A DNA stretch of 64,000 nucleotides from Nematopogon swammerdamellus. Lineage: Eukaryota; Arthropoda; Insecta; Lepidoptera; Adelidae. Under the pieces are notes generated by a model. It had not been told where the DNA came from. It did no database searches and saw nothing but the letters and a program-made list of their open reading frames with translations. This document shows, one piece after another, positions 20,048 to 30,209 of the stretch. Positions within the stretch are counted from its first letter, which is position 1, and every line of letters starts with the position of its first letter. Made by a program: the position numbers and the translations under genes. Location: NCBI GenBank assembly GCA_946902875.1, contig OX336350.1:19148048-19212047 (forward strand), written 5' to 3'.

Positions 20048-21100
20048 TCATATCAGTTTCTTTAGATCCTCGGTACTCCTTATGTTGATGACGTGGGAAT
20101 TCTCGTTCCGACGGGCGTAGATGCGGCAGTTTTTTATCCATATGTAAGTATAGCCTTTTTGCTTTCCAATCTGCCTGCAGGATTTATATAACGTCTTGTA
20201 CTCGGGGATAAGATGTTCGTTGACATACAGTCTTTTCGATTCGCCTTGTATTCCAATGTCCATAGTAGTGACTCCACGGGTTTTACGTAAGCCAGATAGC
20301 ACATTGTCCTTTAACGCCTGATTACGTAGCTTAACCACGATGTTACGAGGACGATCAGGATTAGGGTTAAGTGGCTGAATGCGAGTGATATTCTCCATGT
20401 CACTTTCCGTGAGTTGAATGCCGGTGTGCTTAGCGATTGAGATAATGATTTGAGGGAGATTCTCATTTCTTGATTCTGGCACCCCTGATACTTCTAGATT
20501 CCGGATTCTCGCGTATTGCGCCTGTTGTCGGTTGGATTCTTGCAAGACGTTTAATTGAGATCGCAAGTCCTCAATTGTAGTGACGTCTAGGGCAACGATG
20601 CGCTCGTTTATGGAGTCGTATTGATTGCTGACGAATTTTACTGATGATTGCAGTTCGGTGACGCTGTTCTGGATGGCGTTTTGTTTTTTACTTAAGCCGT
20701 CTACAGTGTTATTCAGACGTTGATTGTCGATGCGTACAGTTGCAAGATCAGCTTTTATTTCAGCTGTTGTGATGTTTAGGGACTTCAAATCAGTATTTAT
20801 GAGGGAGATACTCTCATTTAGTTTATTCATGGTTTCATGTTGATCTCTTTTAAATGCAGTAAGGCCGCTTAGGACTTCAGTCTTGATAGAATTTATGGTT
20901 TCGAGCAGGGACGCGAACGCGATGTCAGATTCCGGGTGCTTTCGCTTCCTGAATGCGAGGTTGGAGCCACTGTGAGTCGCTGGCAATGCTGCGGTTGGGT
21001 TGGGCGTTGATTTCAAGTCTTCCATTTGAGAGGTATTCAGATCTGGGTTAGAGCCGTAGGCTCTTTGTGGAGTAGTGTTAGGAGAACGAGACATAGGCAT
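20048..21100 (-). CDS. LINE ORF1: coiled-coil RNA-binding protein with baculovirus-FP-like domain
   Basis: 350 residues if it starts at the ATG at 21100 (MPMSRSPNTT). The frame is open further upstream, but that part is repetitive leader-like sequence (SHTHTLLHTH). Residues about 60-190 form a long coiled coil (heptads such as SITEL..NTDLKSL and INERIVALD). Residues about 195-345 (RNLEVSGVPESRNENLPQII, RNIVVKLRNQALKDNVLSGL, YTYIWIKNCRIYARRNE) match the fold seen in baculovirus FP (25K) proteins and in ORF1p of insect LINEs. Expected role: coats element RNA as a multimer in the ribonucleoprotein particle. Confidence 0.85.
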   Translation of the reverse strand: MPMSRSPNTTPQRAYGSNPDLNTSQMEDLKSTPNPTAALPATHSGSNLAFRKRKHPESDIAFASLLETINSIKTEVLSGLTAFKRDQHETMNKLNESISLINTDLKSLNITTAEIKADLATVRIDNQRLNNTVDGLSKKQNAIQNSVTELQSSVKFVSNQYDSINERIVALDVTTIEDLRSQLNVLQESNRQQAQYARIRNLEVSGVPESRNENLPQIIISIAKHTGIQLTESDMENITRIQPLNPNPDRPRNIVVKLRNQALKDNVLSGLRKTRGVTTMDIGIQGESKRLYVNEHLIPEYKTLYKSCRQIGKQKGYTYIWIKNCRIYARRNENSHVINIRSTEDLKKLI

Positions 21101-21540
21101 CTTGGAATGTGAGATTTTCGATACGTCTTTCTGTAGCGTAGCCCTGGCGGTGCTGTGTTTTGTGTGCGCCGACCGCGTGCGTCGTCGCTCGCCGCTAGGT
21201 GCGCGCGAGAGTGTCGTAGATCGTAGATGAGTGTGGAGAAGAGTGTGTGTGTGCGATAGGTACTCACACGCACGATGCAACGATGACACCACACACACAC
21301 GCGAATGCGAAAAAGACACAATCTGCGAGCGTGCGACTGCGGAGTGATTGACAGAGCGAGCAAAACACGTCCGGTCCGTCCTGCGGTCGAGAGCAAAAAT
21401 GTATGTAAATATATACATACATGTTCATTCAGACTTAAAGGATTTTTTTGCTTTTGACTTAACATTGACGGAGATAGTACAACTTTAAGTGTTTTTGAAT
21501 AACGGAAGCGACTTGCAGTGCCGTATCCAGTATTATTCAT

Positions 21541-22150
21541 ATTACTGTACTGTACATGGTACTGCAGTCAACACAGAACCGAAGCGACGATTTCCGAGAG
21601 CTAGACACCGTCAGCAATTTCTGTAGGTCCGAAGAGGCAAGGAACGCAGCGAATCCTGAAATCATACCCACCCACCACTACAATTTGAGAAGCAGGCGGG
21701 CTCCTTAGCTAGCACGTCCTCTTGAGAACGGGTCCCATAGAGGACTCGAAACGTCGAGCTGCAGCGATGCGCTCGCCCTAATCGCACCGGTAAGCCGATA
21801 TCATTAATTAATTATTCATATTGTTCATTATTACAAAACTAAAAATCTATAACCTACATTATATAAAACCTAATTACCCTCCTCCATGTGGGACGATGCA
21901 GGCACTATTATTGTAGGTAAACTTCATCGGTACCTGTGAACACGTTCTCGAATTAGTTAAGTTGCAAGCTTAATTTCGTTCATTCATTCATGCGAATGCT
22001 AGTCGATCGTTATTATTTGTCGATCTATTGAAGTCCAAAGTTCGCCTTGTGTCAATGTTACCTTTTGATGTTGCCTTTAATCTGTTATTAGCACCAAAAC
22101 AAATAGTTACGTAGAGACGGCTTCGAGACACGTTGCATGATCCTTCCTTA
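21541..22150. other. Unassigned region beyond the LINE 5' end
   Basis: 21560-21800 is moderately GC-rich (ACTCGAAACGTCGAGCTGCA) and is bracketed by ATTATTCATATT at 21532 and 21815, possibly a target duplication. No protein match recognised. Confidence 0.35.
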
Positions 22151-22154
22151 CCTT

Positions 22155-22260
22155 TAATAAAATCCAACGTCTGCTTTCTGTCTGTATGTCTGTCTGTCTG
22201 TCCGCTTATAACTCGAGAACCACTGAACCGATTTTAATAAAACAAAATTCTACGGATAGC
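22155..22260 (+). repeat. Short lepidopteran repeat, copy A
   Basis: AATAAAATCCAACGTCTGCT, a GTCTGTCTGT tract and CTCGAGAACCACTGAACCG. The first part recurs at 22558-22630. Such ends flank many lepidopteran repeats. Confidence 0.5.
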
Positions 22261-22434
22261 TTGATTCTTCCCATCAACTATAGGCTACTTACTATCACGC
22301 TAAATGGCTTATGAGGGTAGCAGTGAAGTGAAATATGAGAGCACTTGGCAATATTTGTATGTAACGGACACGGAATAATTCACCCGAGTAAGAACCGATG
22401 ACATTACAATATTCTGAAGGGGGAGGGGAGTGGA

Positions 22435-22453
22435 GGGGGGGGGGGGGGGGGGG
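22435..22453 (+). repeat. 19-G homopolymer
   Basis: Run of 19 G inside a wider G-rich tract (22400-22510). No gene here. Confidence 0.9.
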
Positions 22454-22679
22454 TAAGTAGAGTCATATAGGGAGGGGGGTGAGGGAAGGGCGGGAGGGGA
22501 GGTGGAGGTAGAGCGATGGAATCCCCCTTATCCTTATCCTTTCCTTTCTTCCTTACCTTTAATAAAATGCAACGTCTGCTTTCTGTCTGTCTGTATGTAT
22601 GTCTGTATGTCTGTCTGTTTACCATCTTTGGGGTTGCCATATTTACTCCAAGTATCGATGATGGCCAGACTCAACGGAA

Positions 22680-23012
22680 GGGAGGGAGAGGCTAGGGAGA
22701 TGGAGGGAGAGGGAGAGGGAGAGGGAGAGGGAGAGGGAGAGGGAGAGGGAGAGGGAGAGGGAGAGGGAGAGGGAGAGGGAGAGGGAGAGGGAGAGGGAGA
22801 GGGAGAGGGAGAGGGAGAGGGAGAGGGAGAGGGAGAGGGAGAGGGAGAGGGAGAGGGAGAGGGAGAGGGAGAGGGAGAGGGAGAGGGAGAGGGAGAGGGA
22901 GAGGGAGAGGGAGAGGGAGAGGGAGAGGGAGAGGGAGAGGGAGAGGGAGAGGGAGAGGGAGAGGGAGAGGGAGAGGGAGAGGGAGAGGGAGAGGGAGAGG
23001 GAGAGGGAGAAA
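22680..23012 (+). repeat. (GGGAGA)n hexanucleotide array
   Basis: About 52 near-perfect GGGAGA hexamers. The open frame through it (EGEGEG...) is a repeat artefact. It ends abruptly at AACGGAAACGG. A second array of the same hexamer lies at 48018-48436. Confidence 0.95.
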
Positions 23013-23127
23013 CGGAAACGGAGTGTTAAAGATTGTATGGGAATATCGGTTTTTTTAAAGGAAAATCATAATTATAGCTACTCAAAACAAATAAATGGGG
23101 GGGGGGGGGGGGGGAGGAGGGATGGGT

Positions 23128-24321
23128 GTGACGGTGGCCTCGCCCTTAGTTACTTACTTTCTTCGTGGAGGTTTATTGTATTCCAGAATGCAGCTTAGCC
23201 TGAAGCCTCGCCGTTAGTTACTTACTTTATTTAAGAAGTTATATCGTTTATCTAAATGCCATTACTTTCATCGAGAAATCGAGAAGGTTTATCGTCTTCC
23301 AGAATACAGCTCGGCCTTCGGCCTCGCCCATAGTTACTTACTTTCATCAAGAAGGTTAATCCTCTTCCTTAACGCAGCTCGGCCTTCGGCCTGACCCATG
23401 GTTTATCCTCTTCCTAAACGGAGCTCGGCCTTCGGCCTCGCCCTCAGTTACTTACTTTCTTCGAGAAGTGTTATAGTCTTCCTAAACGCAGCTCGGCCTT
23501 CAGCCTCGCTCTTTGTTACTTACTTTCATCGAAAAAGTTTATCCTCTTCCTGAACGCAGCTCGGCCTTCGGCCTCGCCCTTAATTACTTTCTTTCTTAGA
23601 GATGGTTTATCGTCTTCCTGAACACAGCTCGGCCTTCGGCCTCGCCCTCAGTTACTTACTTTCTTCGAGAAGGTTTATGGTCTTCCTGAACGCAGCTCGG
23701 CCTTGGGCCTCGCCCTCAGTTACTTACTTTCTTCGAGAAGGTTTATCCTCTTCCTGAACGCAGCTCGGCCTTCGGCTTCGCCCATAGTTACTTACTGTCT
23801 TCGAGAATGTTTATCGTCTTCCTGAACGCAGCTCAGCCTTCGGCTTCGCCGTTTGTTACTTGCTTTCTTCGAGAAGGTTTATAGTCTTCCTGAATGTAGC
23901 TCGGCCTTCGGCCTCGCCCTTAATGACTTACTTTCTTATAAGGTTTATCGTCTTCCTGAACGCAGCTCGGCCTTCGGCCTCGCCCTTTGTTACTTACTTT
24001 CTTCAAGAAGGTTTATAGTCTTATTGAACGAAGCTCGGCCTTCGGCCTCGCTCTTTGTTACTTACTTTCTTCGGGAAGGTTTATAGTTTTCCTGAACGCA
24101 GCTCGGCCTTCGGCCTCGCCCTTAATTACTTACTTTCTTAGATAAGGTTTATCATCTTCCTGAACGGAGCTCGGCCTTCGGCCTCGCCCTTAGTTACTTA
24201 CTTTCTTCGAGAAGGTTTATAGTCTTCCTGAACGCAGCTCGGCCTTCGGCCTCGCCCTCAGTTACTTACTGTCTTCTTTGAAATACGAATTTCACGCGAG
24301 CGGAGCCGCGGGCTCAGCTAG
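23128..24321 (+). mobile_element. Helitron tail: tandem array plus 3' terminus
   Basis: About 15 diverged copies of the 70-bp unit of 231-2125, then GAAATACGAATTTCACGCG, AGCGGAGCCGCGGGC and CAGCTAG (CTAG 24318-24321) with T following. No helicase remnant upstream: the array starts next to an 18-G run (23097-23114). Confidence 0.8.
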
Positions 24322-24326
24322 TTTTT

Positions 24327-24475
24327 TATATAATCCGATAAGGGTGGCTGTGTCGGAGGGGCCAAAGCACATGCCGACCAGCCAATATCACCTCCAAGAA
24401 GGTAGGTGCGATACCGGAGACTTCTCTGGATTGCTGACTATGCTGGAATAGAGGAGAACACAACCGAGGCTGCTA
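24327..24475 (-). mobile_element. SINE, 3' part (split copy)
   Basis: Same family as 3125-3520. It breaks off at GAGGCTGCTAT, and the rest resumes at 25970 (ATGCGGCAATCTTACATCC), so the LINE and mariner between are later insertions. Confidence 0.75.
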
Positions 24476-24477
24476 TA

Positions 24478-25030
24478 TTGAGTAAGACCGGTGATGGAAT
24501 ATTGCAGTCATCTTTGGGAGGGTTCCCCTGAGTACCTTCTTTCAGCCTTGGATTCTATCCAACGACGAGCCATTCGCCTCATTGGCGACTCTGTACTCAC
24601 AAAGGACCTTCAACCTCTAAAACACAGACGTATCGTTGGGTCATTGAGCCTGTTTTATCGTTACTACTATGGCCGCTGCTCTGACGAAATTGCTTCCCTT
24701 ATCCCTCCTCCTCCTGTTCGCCTTCGCCAAACCCGCCATACTCTCGCGGAACACCCCTTTGTAGTGGACAGACGAGTACTTCGAACGGCACGATTCTCTA
24801 AATCGTTCTTGTGCCGCACTGCAAATGTGTGGAACGGGCTTCCGGGGAATATCTTTCCCCACTCCTACAATCCACGGATCTTCAAATCGCGGGTAAATAG
24901 CCTTTCCCCAGCGACATTAGTCCACCTCCAAGCCGGACTGACACCTCCTCGGGGGTGATATTGGCTGCGCCTGAGGCTTCGACCTCGGACACAGCCAGCT
25001 AGTTAGGAAACAATAAAAAAAATATATATA
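24478..25030 (+). pseudogene. 5'-truncated LINE, ORF2 C-terminus and tail
   Basis: The frame 24491-24958 encodes VMEYCSHLWEGSPEYLLSAL, DSIQRRAIRLIGDS and ANVWNGLPGNIFPHSYNP, the C-terminal domain of a CR1/Jockey-type RT. It ends normally with a stop and an AATAAAAAAAATATATATAT tail. 5' truncation is the usual outcome of LINE insertion. Relatives: 32660-32757 and 45795-45925, both minus. Confidence 0.8.
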
Positions 25031-25034
25031 TATA

Positions 25035-25967
25035 TACATAGGCTGTTCCGAAAATTGTTAGTGAAATGAAAAATAGTTAGAATATGAAAAAAATTTATTT
25101 ACAGCTTTTCAAAATATTTCCCTCCAATCCCTATGCACTTATGCATTCGGGTGAACCAGGTTTCAAAACATTTAAAAAACGTATCTTGCGGGAGGTCGAA
25201 AAATAACAGCCGAAATTCTTCGACGGCCTCGTCTGCAGTGTTAAATTTTCGCCCGCGAAGCATTTTTTTTACCGTTGGAAATTAAAAAAAATCGCATGGA
25301 GCTAAATCTGGGCTGTACGGAGGATGGGATAACCTTTGTACCCCCGAAGTTGTCAAATAGTCCATGTTTTTACCGGTGTGTGAGCGGGCGCGTTATCTTG
25401 GTGAAAAAGAATGCCACGGACGCCGCTCCTTGGGCGCTCGCTATTCAACTCCCCGAAAGCTTGAGGCAGACAAACTTCGCAATACCAATCTTCAGTTCAG
25501 CCTGAATCTCCCGATGTGTAATGTGTCTATTCTCCCGCAATAGCCACTCTACCCTATGACGTTTTAATGAGTGACTGCAGTTGATGGTCGGCCGGGTCTG
25601 GGGTCATCGTTTAGGTTCTCTCGACCACGTTTAAATTCACGAAACCAATAAGTAACTGTTGCTAACGCAAGAGCAGACCCCCCAAAAGCAGCTTGCAAAT
25701 TTTCGTGAGATTCCTTGAAGGTTAACCCTAGTTTATAAGCATAGAAAATCATAACACGAAAAGCTTCTCGCGAGACGTCCATTGTTGCAAATAAAATATG
25801 AGTGACGGATAACCGTTAAAAATATTTAAAAAAAGAACTACACGTAGGTGGCTAATAATTTTCATCAAGGAGATTTGTATTTAAATTAGCCGTCAAATCA
25901 AAATAGTTTCAGGAAAAAAAAAATTGTATTTATTCTGTGGCTAACAATTTTCGGAACAGCCCACGTA
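25035..25967 (-). mobile_element. Defective mariner transposon
   Basis: Terminal inverted repeats GGCTGTTCCGAAAATTGTTA / TAACAATTTTCGGAACAGCC with a few further matched bases outside, in a TA-rich site (the LINE tail). The minus strand encodes the transposase N-terminus (25564-25782); the rest of the coding region is frameshifted and too short for the DDD catalytic domain. It can only move if a helper transposase is supplied. Confidence 0.85.
25564..25782 (-). pseudogene. Mariner transposase N-terminal DNA-binding part
   Basis: 72 residues, MDVSREAFRVMIFYAYKLGL ... ATVTYWFREFKRGRENLNDD, PRPGRP. This is the paired helix-turn-helix and linker of mariner transposases (WFxxFKxGxxxxxDxxRxGRP). 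It ends in a stop, and the catalytic domain is missing. Confidence 0.85.
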
Positions 25968-25969
25968 TA

Positions 25970-26218
25970 TATATGCGGCAATCTTACATCCAGTACGGTG
26001 GCACCAACCCGGTCGGCTACAAATTTGAGCCTTCCACCACCTAGTAAGAGGCAAGGGAAGAGACCTACAGTTTTACACTGGTTCCGAACAGTGAAGCAAC
26101 AGGTGTAGCACGTAATTTTTTTCGTTAGAAAAAACTCATTGGTACACGCCGACCGGATTCGAACCTCGGACCTCCGCACGAGAAGCCGGCCCCCAGACCA
26201 CTCGGCCACCCGCCACTT
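25970..26218 (-). mobile_element. SINE, promoter part (split copy)
   Basis: Continuation of 24327-24475. It ends on the right with the tRNA-like head (minus: GTGGCCGAGTGGTCTGGGGG, GGTTCGAATCCGGTCGGCG). Confidence 0.75.
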
Positions 26219-26239
26219 AGGTGAATGATGGAAATTTAT

Positions 26240-26430
26240 TAGGGTTTCGTAACGTACGGGTGCGTAAGTCAAATTTATTACTAAACCTACAAAGTCCGTC
26301 TGTCTGTCCGTCTAAACCACAGAGGGTCTAAACTTTAAAGGGCTGTATGTTTGGACCGTAATAGGTAGCCGGTTATCATTTTCACCGAACGTGTTTTATG
26401 GCGGATATCCAAGAAATAAAAAAAACTAAA
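26240..26430 (-). repeat. AAACCGGCC-family fragment
   Basis: Contains GGGTTTCGTAACGTACGGG, a GTCTGTCTGTCCGTC tract and ACCGTAATAGGTAGCCGG. Diverged minus-strand copy, truncated. Confidence 0.55.
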
Positions 26431-26457
26431 CGTTAAAAATTAAGTGTTATATTGTTA

Positions 26458-26520
26458 TATTGGCTGGCATGAGCATGTGCTTTGGCCCCTCCAATTCATC
26501 CACGCATACCGGATTATAAC
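26458..26520 (+). mobile_element. SINE tail fragment
   Basis: ATTGGCTGGCATGAGCATGT, then GCTTTGGCCCCTCC and CATACCGGATTATAA, the tail of the 3125-3520 SINE family on the + strand. Confidence 0.6.
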
Positions 26521-26522
26521 GC

Positions 26523-26682
26523 TACCAAAACTTGTAGACCAATGGCATTAGTCTTAGTGATAATATGTACAAGTGTACGCGCTGAGTGCATCTATTAGTG
26601 TGCCGAGCACCGCAGCGCAGTGGCGTTCACGCACACTAACTCACTAACTAACACTAATGCCATTGGTCTAAAAGTTTTGGTA
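26523..26682. mobile_element. 160-bp MITE
   Basis: Inverted repeats of about 30 bp: TACCAAAACTTGTAGACCAA and TTGGTCTAAAAGTTTTGGTA, continuing through TGGCATTAGT / ACTAATGCCA. No coding capacity. Confidence 0.7.
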
Positions 26683-26689
26683 GGGTAGT

Positions 26690-27125
26690 ACATAAAAAAA
26701 TCAAAGATCGCATGCATTACATGACCTTCGGGTAAATTGAAAATGGCTTTTAGAGCGTATTCAAATATAAGCGTATAGTGAGCCGCCGACTGTGAGCATG
26801 CGGACTGTGAGCTATAAAAAGCGATTAGTCGGCCTCTGGTCAGTGAGCTAAAAATGCATATGTATTGTGTAATTACATTGTAACGTGTCTGAGGTAGTCA
26901 GAGATAGTGATACTGACTGGCGGCTCACTGGCGCTGTGCGCGTGCGAGTGAGCGGCTTTTACGCCTTCAGTGTGCGCCGTCGGGCATACTGTACGCCTAT
27001 TATGAATATTAACCCTTTGGCTCTGGAAGCATTAACCAAAACAATCCTACATCAACACAACACAATCTGGGGGTAGGAATCACTTCGCACTCCTGCCGCT
27101 GTTCTTAAAGTGGAATCACTATCAG
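26690..27125. other. Unassigned stretch
   Basis: No gene or family recognised. Short internal echoes such as GTGAGC at 26780-26860 are present. Confidence 0.4.
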
Positions 27126-27129
27126 TTGT

Positions 27130-27390
27130 CCCAGCACAAGATCCGAGATATGGCTGTTTTAATTTTGACAGCTGTCATCCGAAATGAAGATCTCGACGAG
27201 ATTTATCATTCGTTCCATCACACGAGTAGGGTAGTCTAGGATCGGTAATTTCCGAGATATCGCCCTTTTAATCTTGACAGCTGTCATCCGAAATGAAGAT
27301 CTCGATGAGATCTATCATTTGTCCCAGCACACAAGTAGTCTAGGATCGGTAGCTTCCGAGATATAGCCCTTTTAATTTTGGCATATCACA
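27130..27390 (+). repeat. Two and a half copies of a 103-109-bp tandem unit
   Basis: CCGAGATA recurs at 27143, 27252 and 27355. The unit contains TTTTGACAGCTGTCATCCG and AAATGAAGATCTCGA. The central GACAGCTGTC is a 10-bp palindrome. Confidence 0.8.
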
Positions 27391-27399
27391 TATTTCATA

Positions 27400-28360
27400 C
27401 TGAAATCCTTATCACATATTTAATAGGTCTCTCAAATTGACATATTTGATATAAAAATTTGTCAATTTTGAAAATAATTCAAAAATAAAAATAATATTAT
27501 TTTTTTTCATTTGACACCCCAAATATTTACGTAGCCTTAAATCGGGGACTATACTAAAGCGATCGAAAAGACATTTCCAATGTCAAAACCGTGTAAGTAT
27601 AACAGCAACCCGAACCCTTCTCTCGATTCCCACGTGTCGTCTCGTCACTTCCCCGCACTCGCCTGGTGAGTACGGTCGAGAATCACCGCAACGTATGCAC
27701 GGTTATAGTTAGGTTTCCGTGCCACGTACAGAAACTTCTTACGGACCTTCTGTCTTTTTTATTTCTTTGGTTAACCATTTTCCAAAGTTTTCGTTCATGA
27801 AACGGTGATCCTAATTTCAGGCTGGCATTGTTATTTCTGGTCCAAATTGTTTTGAGTCCACCGTGAATTAATTAATGACGATGGAATTGAAAATAATTAT
27901 TCGTTTATTTACTTGAAACTTAATCAATATTAATAAGACTGTTATTTTGACGTAAATATTTAAAGTTATTTCTTTATTGGTTTCAACTTGAGTATAATTA
28001 ACACAATTATGTACAAATAACAAAACAATTCTTCACGGAAAACCTGTTACTCTAAGCTTAGAGTCACACTTGGCGTCATTTCTACCGCGTCAATTTCAAA
28101 CAAATACGAATTTCTGCTTCGCGGCACACCGTGCGTAAAATATGTCGTAACGTCAACGTAAATTTTTTTTTTTTACGCGACGCAATTCACGCGGCAATAA
28201 TAAAATTACGCCAAGTGAGGAGCTGAACTTAAGGTCCCGTAGGCACCTATGAGAGCAAGAGGAGACAGACTTAACTGCCGTAGCAAGTAAGACATATCAA
28301 CTCTATACTGAGTGCCCATAAATTTCTACTGTCACAATAAAGAGTGCGCGAAAAATTTGA
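27400..28360. other. Unassigned intron; possible MITE at 28057-28225
   Basis: Mostly anonymous. At 28057-28225 imperfect mirror pieces CACTTGGCGTCATTT and AATTACGCCAAGTGAGG, plus CCGCGTCAATT / AATTCACGCGG, suggest a small inverted-repeat element (weak). Confidence 0.35.
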
Positions 28361-28364
28361 TGTT

Positions 28365-28520
28365 TTATACTTTTTCAGAAATTTGGAACGCACTCCCTGC
28401 CCATCTATTTCCTCCCAAGTACAGCCTGGGGCATCACAGAATGTCCAGCGGCATCGTTAGACACCTACTTGTAGGTGAAACGATGGCACATGTCCAGCTA
28501 TCCATAAAAAATTTTTTTTG
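28365..28520 (+). mobile_element. LINE 3' end
   Basis: Reads EIWNALPAHLFPPKYSLG, then the tail GTTAGACACCTACTTGTAGG and CTATCCATAAAAAATTTTTTT. Same LINE family as 61330-61545, 54770-55320 (minus) and the insertion at 4701-4778. Confidence 0.7.
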
Positions 28521-29816
28521 CTAGATGTGATAGTTTCACTCAAAATTGTGATATCTTGAAAGTTAAAAATTGTTGTCTAAAGCTGTTTGTGCGATTTTTT
28601 TTTTGTTCTGTGTTCCTAAAAGATGTTGAAAAATATGTTCCATATAGAATTTATAATGTCCCCTTCCTTATTTATTAATGTTCCTTCCTTTGTATTTTTT
28701 CATGGCGCGGGCAACTTCTGTTTCTATCTCTAAATTGAACTACGGGCGCGATGTTCACGCGAGTGAAAAACAAAAGCAAGTTCTTAACAAAATCAACACA
28801 GTGTAATAGGTAACAATTCCAAATTCAAAATGAGCTCATTCCACGCCGCGTAAAGGATACCATTATGCACGGAAGTCACCCTAGACTAGGACTGCCATAA
28901 TTCGAGTGTCATCGGTACGCGGTCGAAAAAGGGAATCGATGCAACTTGTGTACATAGGTGTAACTATGGTGTAACCTTTGAATTGCGTTCTACTGTACCT
29001 ATTTATTAATTAGGATACATTTTATAATGTTAACTATAATATGTGCGTGTGCGGTGTAGGAAGGCAGTATGGTAACGGGATAGCCTATCAGGATATCTAG
29101 AGTGGCATTTAGGACGTCGCTTCGCCGTCGTCGTGAGATGAGAACTCATAACGGTGCCGCTGAGTAAAATTGGCTACGAAAAGTTCTTTAAATTAAACCA
29201 AACGGTTTGGCAAAATGTAATCAAATAATACCAAATAATGAGCCTAGGTGGCAACTCGGGCACAAGAAATCTGGGCAGATTCCGTGTTTACTACTTTAAA
29301 AATTCGATGGCGTCTTTTCGGCCGAAAGTCTATGCTCGTTTGGCCGAGTTTACACCTACCAAAAATTGTACAGCTAAATACCGAACGTTGAGTTATTATT
29401 ATTTCTCAGTGATGATATGTCCCGACATGTCCCGCCGTGTCGCGACGTACGTATGGAAGCCCTACACTAGACATGTGCGCTACAGCAATTTCTCAATAAC
29501 CTACAATTAAATCTGACATTAATTCTTGTAAGGAACGTCAAAGCGTTATTATACTTATTACACAAGTACACCCGAAACACTTGCCAGAGGCACTCGAGGG
29601 AGAGAGAGCAATTACTTATATTCGTCCATTCCTAAATGCAGTTAGTTCCCAGAATGTTTAGAAAGCTGGTAATGAATACAACCTAGGTCTCCTATCTGGG
29701 AAAGCAATCAAATAGTTGTTTTCATTTAGTTTCAATTACTAAATATAAACTAAACTAGATTAAAGGCCTTAGGCGCTGTTTTCGTTTTAGGGCTGAAGCG
29801 GTATCAGCAAATTTGT
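28521..29816. other. Unassigned intron
   Basis: No recognisable gene or repeat. Reading frames up to 90 residues lack any family feature. Confidence 0.4.
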
Positions 29817-30209
29817 CAGCCTCGATAGCCCAGTGGTGCAGACAGTCAAATGTCGCTATTGAATCTTAAGCAACGCTGGGTGCGGTCAGTACTTGGATGG
29901 GTGACCGCTGACCGTTGGAGGCTGACCGAGGTTCGGATTCCTCGTAAAACTGTAGGTCCCTTCCCTCCTAATCTTACTTGGTGGTAGGGTTTAACCCGCC
30001 CGGGTTGGTACCACCGCACTGAATGAAACGTCGGTCCAAAAACGGCTATGTAAATAGTTTGTGTTTTCCGACCAGTTCAGTGTAGCCGGCACGATCAAAG
30101 GGGGAAGCACTGACATGGCACCTAGTTCACCCGGTGTTATGGGCTGACATCACGGACGTTGTAGGTGATGTAGCCAACCGTGTCAGTTTCCATAAAAAAA
30201 AAAAAAAAA
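29817..30209 (+). mobile_element. Composite tRNA/5S SINE, full length with poly(A)
   Basis: Head GCCTCGATAGCCCAGTGGTG resembles a tRNA A-box arm. 29875-29925 (TTAAGCAACGCTGGGTGCGG, TCAGTACTTGGATGGGTGAC, CGC) matches the 3' half and internal promoter of insect 5S rRNA. CCGAGGTTCGGATTCC is B-box-like. A body with GGTTGGTACCACCGCACTGA and GTTCACCCGGTGTTATGGGC follows, then poly(A) of about 25 at the 3' end. Seven or more copies lie in the window, mostly on the minus strand. Confidence 0.8.

Larger units (their letters stand above)
15371..21540 (-). mobile_element. Nearly complete non-LTR retrotransposon (LINE)
   Basis: A minus-strand element of about 6.2 kb. Its 3' end is a (TTTA)n tract on the + strand (15371-15395), meaning a (TAAA)n tail. 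A 3' UTR of about 0.5 kb precedes ORF2 (15903-18902), then a non-coding spacer of about 1.1 kb, then ORF1 (20048-21100) and a GTG-rich leader. The 5' end is uncertain. RT and ORF1 type point to the CR1/Jockey/Daphne side of the LINE tree, but a phylogeny is needed to name the clade. It sits antisense in intron 3 of the receptor. Confidence 0.85.

Noticed and set aside
18880..20141. Two minus-strand frames (172 and 248 residues) between LINE ORF1 and ORF2
   Set aside because: Low-complexity, no domain; one is a frame-shadow of ORF1's end.
22680..23012. Possible telomeric repeat
   Set aside because: Insect telomeres of this group use TTAGG; GGGAGA is not a telomere motif, and the array is interstitial.
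22502..23029. 175-residue frame rich in EG repeats, and the PL/SP/GR-rich frames at 47932-48529
   Set aside because: Pure read-through of (GGGAGA)n arrays; no start context, domain or conserved flank.
25275..25505. 76-residue + strand frame within the mariner
   Set aside because: Antisense to the decayed mariner transposase region.
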